Origin: an uncultured bacterium
Lineage (GTDB): Bacteria > Bacteroidota > Bacteroidia > Bacteroidales > Bacteroidaceae
Reading direction: 5' to 3'
DNA length: 8,949 nt
Assembly (NCBI GenBank): GCA_905215555.1
Contig: CAJMQU010000086.1
Coordinates: forward strand, 1 to 8,949
In this document: piece by piece, positions 1-6,472 of the stretch
Numbering within the stretch: the stretch's first letter is position 1
Layout: each line of letters begins with the position of its first letter
Notes under the pieces: generated by a model
The model's database searches: none
What the model saw: the letters and a program-made list of their open reading frames with translations, nothing else
What the model was told of the DNA's origin: nothing
Translations under genes and position numbers: made by a program

Positions 1-47
1 CGTGATTTGTAATCTCGGGGTCGTTGGTTCGAATCCGACAAGAGGCT
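1..47 (+). tRNA. tRNA-Thr (anticodon UGU), 3' part only
   Basis: This is the 3' part of a tRNA cut by the left window edge; D-arm and 5' acceptor strand lie outside. The anticodon stem is 1-5/13-17 around a seven-base loop (6-12), which places anticodon TGT at 8-10 and so reads the threonine codon ACA. A five-base variable region (18-22) follows. The T arm is 23-27/35-39 with the canonical loop TTCGAAT at 28-34, and the 3' acceptor strand is AAGAGGC (40-46). The discriminator base is T47; the next bases are CA, so the CCA tail is not encoded and must be added after transcription. The middle anticodon-stem pair is a T-T mismatch (3/15). Identity rests on the anticodon and canonical spacing. 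Confidence 0.93.
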
Positions 48-48
48 C

Positions 49-90
49 AAAAAAGAGATAGATTCAGATAAAGAATCTATCTCTTTTTTT
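49..90 (+). terminator. Intrinsic terminator of the tRNA transcript
   Basis: A perfect inverted repeat begins two bases after the mature tRNA end. The arms are 49-65 and 73-89 with a seven-base loop (66-72, AGATAAA). The core GAGATAGATTC/GAATCTATCTC is flanked by an A run on the 5' side and seven T residues (84-90) on the 3' side. This is the classic hairpin plus U-tract form and should end the tRNA transcript. Because the A and T runs mirror each other it could also work on the other strand. Confidence 0.9.
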
Positions 91-121
91 ATTGTTCTTT
101 ATGAAAAAAGTAATAGCTTTG
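91..121 (+). promoter_or_regulatory. Bacteroides-type promoter of the sensor-regulator gene
   Basis: TAGCTTTG at 114-121 matches the Bacteroides -7 consensus TAnnTTTG exactly. ATTG at 91-94 is a 3-of-4 match to the -33 element TTTG, with 19 bases between the two elements, which fits the known spacing. Transcription would start near 128, leaving a leader of roughly 14 bases before the ATG at 142. No Shine-Dalgarno sequence is visible; the leader is almost all A and T. The -33 element directly abuts the T tract of the tRNA terminator. Confidence 0.6.
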
Positions 122-141
122 TTTTTTTTAATCTAATATAC

Positions 142-3042
142 ATGATGCGGATACAACCTTACTCCTTATGCCGGGTTCTTATATTTCTCCTTTTAATACC
201 CTTTGGCAAAGCTTTTGCCAGTTGGAATAGTTTTATTGTCAACTTCGATAAGAATCTTTATGGTAAAGGTACGCAGACCTGGCAGATAGCCCCTTATGAT
301 GACCATTGGGTTTATTTCGCTAATAAGAATGGCATGGTGCAATTTGACGGAAATGTCTGGACGGTGTTTCCGATGAATAACTTTTCAGATGTGCGTTCTG
401 TGCTGGCATCCACTACGCAGAAAAGAATATATGCAGGTGGGATTAACGAATTTGGCTATTATGAACCGTCGGATGATGGTGAGCTGATTTATCATTGCAT
501 GTCCGATACGCTTGGCGATGCTTCCCGTCTTCTTGGCAATGTGTGGGGAATCCATGAAGCAGATAATATTCTTTATGTGCAAGGCGATGACCGTGTGGTG
601 AAATACCTGAACGGAAAATACACTACTATTGAGATGAATGCCAAGATAGACTGTTCCAATATGGTGAATGGTATTCTTTATATAGGTACCGACCATGGTG
701 TATGGGTATTGGTAGGAAATACCTTTTTCCCTCTGCAGGGAGCTGATGCGCTGGCTTCCAATCGTATTCGCGGCATCATTCCCCATAAAGGCGGAGGGGT
801 AATCATTGTTACGGCATACGATGGTTTGTTTTATTGTAACGGACGCACTACCGTGCCTTTTGTCACTGGAGCCGAGGACTTCATGCGGGAGAATGAAGTT
901 TTTTGTGTAGCTGCCCAGGACGACAAAATTGCTTTGGGAACTATTCATAAGGGCTTGCTATTGATAGACTGTGTTACTATGAATGTGAAATACTTCAACG
1001 AGAATAACGGATTGCGTAATAACACTGTGCTTTCCGTTGCTTTCGATAGCCGGGGTAACCTGTGGGCGGGGCTGGATAGTGGTGTTGATTACGTTTCTCT
1101 AAGTTCTCCTTTTACCAATCTGTATTCATATCCCTATTCTTATGGTACAGGTTATACGGCTGCCGTGGAAGATGGTTATCTTTATTTGGGTACCAATCGC
1201 GGACTTTATTATACTTCCTATCCTGTAAAGTTGAATGGAGATTTACCTGATATTCATCCTATACCTCAATCCAGCGGTCAGGTCTGGAATCTTTGTAAGA
1301 TTGGCTCTGATCTTTTTTGTCTTCACGATCGTGGCATTTTTCAGATTAAAGGTATCGGTATGCGCCGTATAACGGATATAACAGGCGCCTGGTATTGCCA
1401 GGAGGTTGTGGGGCACCCCGATCGTATGTTTGTTGGAGTCTATAACGGCATTTATCTTTTGGAGAAGAAAGCGGGGGAGTGGCGTGTGCTTTGTAAAGTC
1501 GATGGATTTATAGATTCGTGTCGTTTGTTCGAGCAAGAGTCTGCCAAGGTCTTATGGGTTTATAATTCCGGTAGTATTATTCGTCTTGAATTGAGTGATG
1601 ATTTAACCCGGCAGGTTAGTATGAAGTTTTATGGTATGGCAGAAGGATTTCCGGTGGAACGCGATATACATGTTGCCAAGATAGAAGGCCGTGTCTATTT
1701 TGCTACTCCGCAGGGGATCTATAGATACAATATTCATAAAGATATGATGGAGCCTTGCAATGATTTGAACAATCTGTTGAATGGAGCCGTATCTTATACC
1801 CGCCTGTTGGAATATCATGACCATCTCATCAGCCTGAGTCCGCATGAAATTTGCATAGCCAATTTGGGGATTTATAAGCGGGGAGCTAATACCAGTATAA
1901 ATCCTATTCGCACATCTTTGCTGGAGCTTGTGCCTCCTTATGAGGCTATTGTCCCTCTGTCAGATTCGCTTATCGTGATTCCGAGTGAAGAAGGTTTTGC
2001 TCTGTTTACCCTTCCGGCCGTGAAACATCGGCAAGACCTGACTAATTCTGTATATATCCGCAATATGCATCTTACCTATCCCAAGGATTCACTGGTGTTC
2101 ACGGCCAATTTCCTCGGAAAGAAGCCATCTCTTGCCATTGACTATACTTTCAATTCTGTCCGCTTTGATTATAGTCTTTCTTTCATGGCCTTGGGTGGTG
2201 ATGATGTTCGTTTTCAGTATCGCCTGAACGGCGGCTCTTGGTCGGATTATACCACTGTACGCACCAAGGAGTACAGCAATCTTTCCGAGGGTGACTATAC
2301 TTTTGAAGTAAAAGTGATTTATCCGGATGGTACCACTTCGTTGGATGAGCTCTCGTTTCGGATTCTTCCGCCGTGGTATCGCAGTGTTCCTGCTTATATT
2401 TGTTATTTGGTCACCGCGTTTCTGGGGTTATGGTATGTCTATCGTTGGGATGATATTCGTGTGAGACGCAAGAAAGAGCAGGCGGTGGTGGAGAAAGATA
2501 AAGAACTGCATGAAATGGAGAAAGAATTTGAAGCTGAAAAAGCCCGTCGTGAGAAGCAGATTATGCAGTTGGAGAAAGAAAAACTGGAATATGATCTCCA
2601 GCATAAGAGTCAGGAAATGGCGAACCTTATGATAAACTTTGTTCGTAAAAATGAGATGCTGACAGAAATTAAGTCAGAAATCTTTAAGGTGGCTTCTTCG
2701 CTGAAAGGAGAGGGGGCCCGTGAAGGTAAACAGCTCCTTTTGGTGATAAACGGTAAAATCGATTCCAATATTCAGAGTGATGAGGTTTTGAAGCGTATAG
2801 AGGATCAGTTTGACCTGATTCATAACAACTTCATGAAGCGTTTACATGCTCAGCATCCCGACCTTTCTAACAATGAGCGCATGATGTGTGCCTATTTGAA
2901 GATGAATCTTTCTACTAAAGAGATTGCTCCTTTGTTGAATATTTCCGTTCGCGGTGTCGAAACTATTCGTTATCGTTTGCGAAAGAAGTTCGGGCTGGAA
3001 CGCGAAGATAGTCTGACGGATTATTTAAGTAATAAGCTTTAG
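142..3042 (+). CDS. Membrane-anchored periplasmic sensor with C-terminal helix-turn-helix regulator domain (propeller + Y_Y_Y + HTH)
   Basis: A 966-residue one-component sensor/regulator. Residues 1-27 form a signal peptide or N-terminal anchor (hydrophobic LIFLLLIP, possible cleavage after AFA). Residues about 40-630 look like two-component-regulator beta-propeller repeats; the clearest one is at 288-323 (NNGL, then VLSVAFDSRGNLWAGLDSG). A Y_Y_Y-type beta-sandwich follows at about 670-742 (FQYRLNGG, W700, EGDYTFEVKV). One membrane helix at about 748-766 leads into a highly charged coiled coil (770-845). The last 60 residues carry a LuxR-like helix-turn-helix (LSNNERMMCAYL, STKEIAPLLNIS, VRGVETIRYRLRKKFGL). 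I see no histidine kinase, ATPase or receiver domain, so a periplasmic signal would pass straight through the membrane to the DNA-binding part. Related Bacteroidota regulators often control glycan-use loci, but none lies beside this gene. ATG codons at 142 and 145 are equally possible starts. The ligand and targets are unknown. Confidence 0.9.
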   Translation: MMRIQPYSLCRVLIFLLLIPFGKAFASWNSFIVNFDKNLYGKGTQTWQIAPYDDHWVYFANKNGMVQFDGNVWTVFPMNNFSDVRSVLASTTQKRIYAGGINEFGYYEPSDDGELIYHCMSDTLGDASRLLGNVWGIHEADNILYVQGDDRVVKYLNGKYTTIEMNAKIDCSNMVNGILYIGTDHGVWVLVGNTFFPLQGADALASNRIRGIIPHKGGGVIIVTAYDGLFYCNGRTTVPFVTGAEDFMRENEVFCVAAQDDKIALGTIHKGLLLIDCVTMNVKYFNENNGLRNNTVLSVAFDSRGNLWAGLDSGVDYVSLSSPFTNLYSYPYSYGTGYTAAVEDGYLYLGTNRGLYYTSYPVKLNGDLPDIHPIPQSSGQVWNLCKIGSDLFCLHDRGIFQIKGIGMRRITDITGAWYCQEVVGHPDRMFVGVYNGIYLLEKKAGEWRVLCKVDGFIDSCRLFEQESAKVLWVYNSGSIIRLELSDDLTRQVSMKFYGMAEGFPVERDIHVAKIEGRVYFATPQGIYRYNIHKDMMEPCNDLNNLLNGAVSYTRLLEYHDHLISLSPHEICIANLGIYKRGANTSINPIRTSLLELVPPYEAIVPLSDSLIVIPSEEGFALFTLPAVKHRQDLTNSVYIRNMHLTYPKDSLVFTANFLGKKPSLAIDYTFNSVRFDYSLSFMALGGDDVRFQYRLNGGSWSDYTTVRTKEYSNLSEGDYTFEVKVIYPDGTTSLDELSFRILPPWYRSVPAYICYLVTAFLGLWYVYRWDDIRVRRKKEQAVVEKDKELHEMEKEFEAEKARREKQIMQLEKEKLEYDLQHKSQEMANLMINFVRKNEMLTEIKSEIFKVASSLKGEGAREGKQLLLVINGKIDSNIQSDEVLKRIEDQFDLIHNNFMKRLHAQHPDLSNNERMMCAYLKMNLSTKEIAPLLNISVRGVETIRYRLRKKFGLEREDSLTDYLSNKL

Positions 3043-3105
3043 AAATATCCGACATTTAGACTAGTTTTTTGTCTTATCCATACCCGCTCCGTGTCTGGGC
3101 CGTAC

Positions 3106-3133
3106 CTGCTCCATATTTGAAAGTATGGAGCAG
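3106..3133. repeat. Stem-loop in the convergent gap between sensor-regulator and thioredoxin-like gene
   Basis: CTGCTCCATA (3106-3115) pairs perfectly with TATGGAGCAG (3124-3133). Two further inner pairs, one of them T-G, leave a TGAA tetraloop. An outer partial stem, CCGTACC (3100-3106) with GGTTCGG (3138-3144), matches at six of seven positions and could replace the base of the inner stem. There is no T tract on either strand, so this is not a canonical intrinsic terminator, although it sits where one is expected between two convergent genes. Related copies of the CTGCTCCAT motif lie nearby, which suggests a repeat remnant. Confidence 0.6.
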
Positions 3134-3183
3134 ACATGGTTCGGATACAAGGTAGACGTAGGAGGGGAGGAAAAATAGACCAA

Positions 3184-3507
3184 TCAAGATTTGAATTCTT
3201 TCACTGCTTTTTCCAGCCTTTCCAGGGTTAGCTCTCCCGATTGCCTCCAAAGCTGCTCGCCTTTCCTTAATAATATAAATGTGGGATATATTTCGATGGT
3301 GTAAAAATCGGCAAGAGCACTTTCTTGATCAATATCCACTTGTACAACTTCAAGAGTTCCTTTCATTGATTTTTTGAATTCTTCTACAATAGGCTGCATG
3401 CGCTTGCAATGAGGACACCAGTTTGCATAGAATTCCGCCATGACCCAGTCGGCATTAGCCAACTTTTTTCTGTTCCGTTCTTCACGGGTTTCTTTCTTTT
3501 TTTCCAT
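3184..3507 (-). CDS. Thioredoxin-family protein, cytoplasmic, CPHC active site
   Basis: A 107-residue thioredoxin-fold protein. The active site W30-C31-P-H-C34 follows the beta strand WVMAEFYAN, as in thioredoxins. VVQVDID (54-60) is the usual central strand, and the cis-proline is P75 in IEIYPTFILL. KGEQLWRQSG (82-91) corresponds to the strand and turn after the cis-proline, followed by a final helix. It presumably acts as a thiol-disulfide oxidoreductase; the partner is unknown. The frame stays open upstream to 3642, but I take the ATG at 3505-3507: the extension is poor in character, overlaps the divergent antiporter start, and the MEKKKETREERNRKK segment makes a plausible soluble N-terminus. 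No signal peptide is visible, so it is likely cytoplasmic. Classical thioredoxin has CGPC; CPHC is the dipeptide of DsbA. It is transcribed alone, divergently from the antiporter gene, with stop codon TGA. Confidence 0.88.
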   Translation of the reverse strand: MEKKKETREERNRKKLANADWVMAEFYANWCPHCKRMQPIVEEFKKSMKGTLEVVQVDIDQESALADFYTIEIYPTFILLRKGEQLWRQSGELTLERLEKAVKEFKS

Positions 3508-3580
3508 AATAATATATCTTAAACGAGTGATTGTAAGTTCAACAATATCGAAAGAAAAAAAGTTTGTGAAATTGTGATTC

Positions 3581-3607
3581 TTTGTGCTATAAAAATAACT
3601 ACTTTTG
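3581..3607 (+). promoter_or_regulatory. Probable promoter of the antiporter gene
   Basis: TACTTTTG at 3600-3607 fits the Bacteroides -7 consensus TAnnTTTG exactly. The nearest -33-like TTTG is at 3581-3584, only 15 bases upstream instead of about 19, so the -33 assignment is doubtful. The -7 element lies 28 bases before the chosen ATG at 3636. This supports that start over the TTG codon at 3582, which would lie upstream of the promoter. A short purine stretch AAAAGGA (3621-3627) precedes the ATG and may serve as a weak ribosome-binding site. Confidence 0.5.
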
Positions 3608-3635
3608 TCACCAAAAACACAAAAGGACAAATAAT

Positions 3636-5906
3636 ATGTCACATTTAGCTACTTTGATAAATGACTTGGCTCTGATACTGATTTGCGCTGGAGTCATGAC
3701 GCTGTTGTTCAAGAAATTGAAACAACCATTGGTGTTGGGATATGTTGTGGCTGGTTTTCTGGCGAGTCCGCACATGCCATATACACCTTCGGTAATGGAT
3801 ACGGCAAATATCCAGACATGGGCCGATATCGGTGTGATTTTTCTTCTGTTTGCATTGGGGCTGGAATTTAGCTTCAAGAAAATAGTCAAAGTGGGTGGAG
3901 CGGCTATCATTGCTGCCTGCACCATTATTTTCTGTATGATTCTTCTGGGAATTGCTGTCGGCACAGGCTTTGGCTGGCAACGCATGGATAGCATCTTCTT
4001 GGGCGGCATGATTGCCATGTCTTCCACTACTATTATTTATAAAGCATTCGACGATTTGGGAATGCGTAAGAAACAGTTTACCGGACTGGTGCTCAGTGTG
4101 CTGATTCTCGAAGATATTCTTGCTATTGTCTTGATGGTGATGCTGTCCACTATGGCAGTGAGGCATAATTTTGAGGGGACGGAAATGCTGGAGAGTATCG
4201 GGAAACTGCTCTTTTTCCTGATACTTTGGTTTGTTGTCGGCATCTATCTGATACCCGAATTGCTGAAGCGTTGCCGTAAACTGATGAGTGAAGAAACGTT
4301 GCTTATTGTTTCGCTCGGCCTGTGTTTCGGTATGGTTGTTATGGCTGCCCGTACGGGCTTTTCCGCAGCTTTTGGTGCCTTTATCATGGGATCCATTCTT
4401 GCTGAAACGGTGGAGGCGGAGAGTATTGAACGTCTGGTAAAGCCGGTGAAAGATCTTTTTGGTGCGGTTTTTTTTGTATCGGTTGGTATGATGGTAGATC
4501 CTGCTATGATTGTGGAGTATGCATTTCCTATTATTGTGATTACGCTGGCGGTCATTTTGGGGCAGTCTTTGTTCGGTACACTGGGGGTATTGTTGTCGGG
4601 GCAGCCATTGAAGACAGCCATGCAATGTGGTTTCAGTCTGACGCAGATTGGTGAGTTTGCCTTTATCATCGCATCACTTGGTGTCTCCCTTCATGTGACG
4701 AGTGATTTTCTGTATCCTATTGTGGTGGCGGTTTCGGTCATTACCACTTTTTTGACTCCTTATATGATCCGTTTTGCCGAGCCGGCTTCTAACTTTGTGG
4801 ACAAGCATTTGCCGGCTAAATGGATGACCTTCCTGACAAGATATGCTTCCGGTTCGCAGCCTATGAATCATGAAAGTTTATGGAAGAAATTTATCTTTGC
4901 CCTGATCAGAATCACGCTTGTCTATTCCATCATTAGTATAGCGGTTATTGCGTTGTCTTTCCGTTTCTTGGTGCCGTTATTTCAGGAAAACTTACCCGGT
5001 ATATGGGGGAAATTGCTGGCAGCAGTGGTTACTATCTTGTTTATGGCTCCTTTCTTACGGGCTATTATGATAAAAAAGAATCATTCTGTGGAGTTTGTAA
5101 CTCTATGGAATGATAGTCGTGGCAATCGTGCACCATTAGTTGCAACTATTGTCATACGTATCTTGATTGCTGTTTCATTCGTAATGTTTGTGATAGCAGG
5201 CTTATTTAAAATATCTGTCGGTCTATTGCTGGGGGTGGCGGCTTTGGTGGTTACAATGATGATTCTGTCCCGTCAGCTGAAGAAACAATCTATCATGATT
5301 GAGCGGAAGTTTTTTCAGAACCTGCGCTACCGCGACATGCGTGCCGAATATCTGGGCGAAAAGAAACCGGAATATGCGGGACGTTTACTATCCCGTGATT
5401 TGCACTTAACGGATTTTGTGGTACCGGGTGAGTCGGCTTGGGCGGGAAAGACGCTTGCAGAACTCAATTTAGGCAAACAATATGGGGTACACGTTGTGTC
5501 TATTCTTCGTGGCAGAAAGAGAATCAACATACCTGGAGCTTCTGTACGCCTTTTTCCGGAAGACAAGATACAGGTCATAGCTACAGATGAAGAATTGAAC
5601 CTGTTTGGTGCAGAGATGGAAAAGGCAGCGGCTTTAGAAACTGATGTCGTTGAAAAGAGTGAAATGATTTTGCGCCAGTTCCGTGTGGATGCCCACTCTG
5701 TATTTCTGGGTAAGACAATGCGTGAGTCTGGCATTCGCGAACAATATCATTGCTTGATTGTAGGTGTTGAGAGGGGGGAAGAAGCTTTGCATGCACCCGA
5801 TTCGCATGAGCCGTTTATGGAAGATGATGTTGTCTGGGTAGTAGGAGAAAATGCTGATGTGTATAAATTAGTCGGACAAAAGAATGAGAATGTCGACATG
5901 GAATAA
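3636..5906 (+). CDS. Kef-type monovalent cation:proton antiporter (CPA2 family) with two C-terminal TrkA_C domains
   Basis: A 756-residue inner-membrane exchanger that would swap K+ or Na+ for protons. Residues 1-385 form the Na+/H+-exchanger core of the CPA2 family, about 12 membrane helices. Visible landmarks are GYVVAGFLASPH (35-46), LLFALGLEFSF (70-80), MSSTTIIYKAFDDLG (128-142), the ion-binding E159-D160 pair in ILEDILAIV, GFSAAFGAFIMGSILAET (241-258), FFVSVGMMVDP (279-289) and SLTQIGEFAFI (334-344). A second hydrophobic block (about 418-545) adds around four helices. The soluble end has two TrkA_C (RCK_C)-like domains: 590-665 (SAWAGKTLAELNL, FPEDKIQVIAT) and 680-748 (SVFLGKTMRESGI, MEDDVVWVVGE). 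I see no NAD-binding TrkA_N domain between membrane and TrkA_C parts, unlike KefB/KefC. The ion and regulating ligand cannot be read from sequence. The ATG at 3636 fits the promoter and the hydrophobic start. Confidence 0.92.
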   Translation: MSHLATLINDLALILICAGVMTLLFKKLKQPLVLGYVVAGFLASPHMPYTPSVMDTANIQTWADIGVIFLLFALGLEFSFKKIVKVGGAAIIAACTIIFCMILLGIAVGTGFGWQRMDSIFLGGMIAMSSTTIIYKAFDDLGMRKKQFTGLVLSVLILEDILAIVLMVMLSTMAVRHNFEGTEMLESIGKLLFFLILWFVVGIYLIPELLKRCRKLMSEETLLIVSLGLCFGMVVMAARTGFSAAFGAFIMGSILAETVEAESIERLVKPVKDLFGAVFFVSVGMMVDPAMIVEYAFPIIVITLAVILGQSLFGTLGVLLSGQPLKTAMQCGFSLTQIGEFAFIIASLGVSLHVTSDFLYPIVVAVSVITTFLTPYMIRFAEPASNFVDKHLPAKWMTFLTRYASGSQPMNHESLWKKFIFALIRITLVYSIISIAVIALSFRFLVPLFQENLPGIWGKLLAAVVTILFMAPFLRAIMIKKNHSVEFVTLWNDSRGNRAPLVATIVIRILIAVSFVMFVIAGLFKISVGLLLGVAALVVTMMILSRQLKKQSIMIERKFFQNLRYRDMRAEYLGEKKPEYAGRLLSRDLHLTDFVVPGESAWAGKTLAELNLGKQYGVHVVSILRGRKRINIPGASVRLFPEDKIQVIATDEELNLFGAEMEKAAALETDVVEKSEMILRQFRVDAHSVFLGKTMRESGIREQYHCLIVGVERGEEALHAPDSHEPFMEDDVVWVVGENADVYKLVGQKNENVDME

Positions 5907-5918
5907 GGATAGAAAGTT

Positions 5919-5926
5919 TATCTTTG
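5919..5926 (+). promoter_or_regulatory. Possible -7 promoter element of the HIT gene
   Basis: TATCTTTG matches the Bacteroides -7 consensus TAnnTTTG exactly and lies 33 bases before the ATG at 5960, in the 53-bp gap behind the antiporter stop codon. The expected -33 position (about 5896-5899, still inside the antiporter gene) reads ACAT and does not match. No terminator separates the two genes, so the HIT gene may be read both from here and by readthrough. Confidence 0.45.
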
Positions 5927-5959
5927 CTCCGTAAACATAAATAATAAATCAAGAATATC

Positions 5960-6385
5960 ATGAAAAGTGATCCGAAAGAATGTCTGTATTGTCAGAATAA
6001 TGAGACCCTGCACAATCTGATGATTGAGTTTGCAGAACTGAATGTATCCCGTGTGTTTTTATTTAAGGAACAAACCTACAGGGGGCGTTGTCTTGTGGCT
6101 TACAAAGACCATACTAATGATTTGAATGAATTGAGTGATGAAGACCGTAATGCTTTTATGGAAGATGTTGCTCGCGTGACTCGTGCCATGCAGAAAGCCT
6201 TTAATCCCGAAAAGATTAATTATGGTGCATATTCCGATAAATTGTCGCACTTGCATTTCCATCTTGCTCCGAAGTATGTGGATGGTCCTGATTATGGTGG
6301 TACCTTTCAAATGAATCCGGGAAAAGTGTACTTGACGGATGCTGAATATCAGGAGTTGATTGAGGCGGTGAAGAAGAATCTTTGA
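5960..6385 (+). CDS. HIT-family nucleotide-binding protein (probable nucleotidyl hydrolase or transferase)
   Basis: A 141-residue HIT-domain protein. The defining histidine triad is H97-L-H99-F-H101-L-A in SHLHFHLAPK; the middle histidine is the nucleophile in this superfamily, which cleaves nucleoside phosphoramidates or dinucleoside polyphosphates. The preceding segment FNPEKINYGAYSDKLS (81-96) matches the usual strand-turn before the triad. The N-terminal C8-x2-C11 motif (ECLYC) resembles the half zinc site of many HIT proteins. VFLFKEQTYRGRCLVAYKDHTNDLNEL (32-58) corresponds to the nucleotide-facing sheet. Length is typical of the family. No signal peptide, so it should be cytoplasmic. 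It follows the antiporter gene by 53 bp. The TGA stop is immediately followed by an in-frame TAA, inside the left arm of the large inverted repeat. The exact substrate cannot be read from the sequence. Confidence 0.92.
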   Translation: MKSDPKECLYCQNNETLHNLMIEFAELNVSRVFLFKEQTYRGRCLVAYKDHTNDLNELSDEDRNAFMEDVARVTRAMQKAFNPEKINYGAYSDKLSHLHFHLAPKYVDGPDYGGTFQMNPGKVYLTDAEYQELIEAVKKNL

Positions 6386-6472
6386 TAAATTAAAAAATGA
6401 AAATTAAAAATTAAAAAATAGGTTGCGTTGTAACCGCATGGTATTTTTTAATTTTTAATTTTCAATTTATCA
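6383..6472. terminator. Large AT-rich inverted repeat, probable bidirectional terminator of the two convergent genes
   Basis: A perfect 22-bp stem is formed by 6399-6420 and 6442-6463, built of A runs spaced by TT on the left and the complement on the right. An outer 9-bp stem, TGATAAATT (6383-6391) with AATTTATCA (6464-6472), continues it after a seven-base bulge (AAAAAAT, 6392-6398) on the left. The 21-base centre (6421-6441) holds GGTT/AACC (6421-6424/6432-6435), a small GC-containing hairpin that is followed on both strands by TATTTTTT. This suits termination in both directions. The outer arms contain the stop codons of both genes (TGA at 6383-6385 forward; TGA at 6472-6470 reverse), each followed by an in-frame TAA. 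It may also be a member of a dispersed repeat family. Confidence 0.75.

Noticed and set aside
385..948. 187-codon antisense open frame in the sensor-regulator gene
   Set aside because: No domain features, and the forward strand is continuous propeller sequence.
3049..3078. AGAC...GTCT pair around a T run after the sensor-regulator stop codon as its terminator
   Set aside because: Only four pairs, and the T run lies in the loop instead of after the stem.
3540..3547. Possible - strand -7 element (TATTGTTG) for the thioredoxin-like gene
   Set aside because: One mismatch in the important TTTG part and no -33 element at a suitable distance, so it was not listed as a promoter.
3508..3642. 45-codon extension of the thioredoxin-like protein
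   Set aside because: It overlaps the antiporter promoter and start, and has no signal peptide or thioredoxin feature; ATG at 3507 is the better start.
3645..4625. 326-codon open frame antisense to the antiporter gene
   Set aside because: Its translation is dominated by H, Q, N, K and T without hydrophobic core or any family motif, the typical look of a shadow frame opposite a membrane protein. The forward frame carries clear CPA2 motifs over the same bases.
4244..4669. 141-codon antisense open frame in the antiporter gene
   Set aside because: No recognisable motif and fully inside a well supported gene; a shadow of its codon use.
6383..6472. Insertion sequence or CRISPR-like repeat
   Set aside because: There is no transposase gene and no regularly spaced repeat series; only a single palindromic unit is present. 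A non-autonomous repeat remains possible and is listed as a finding.
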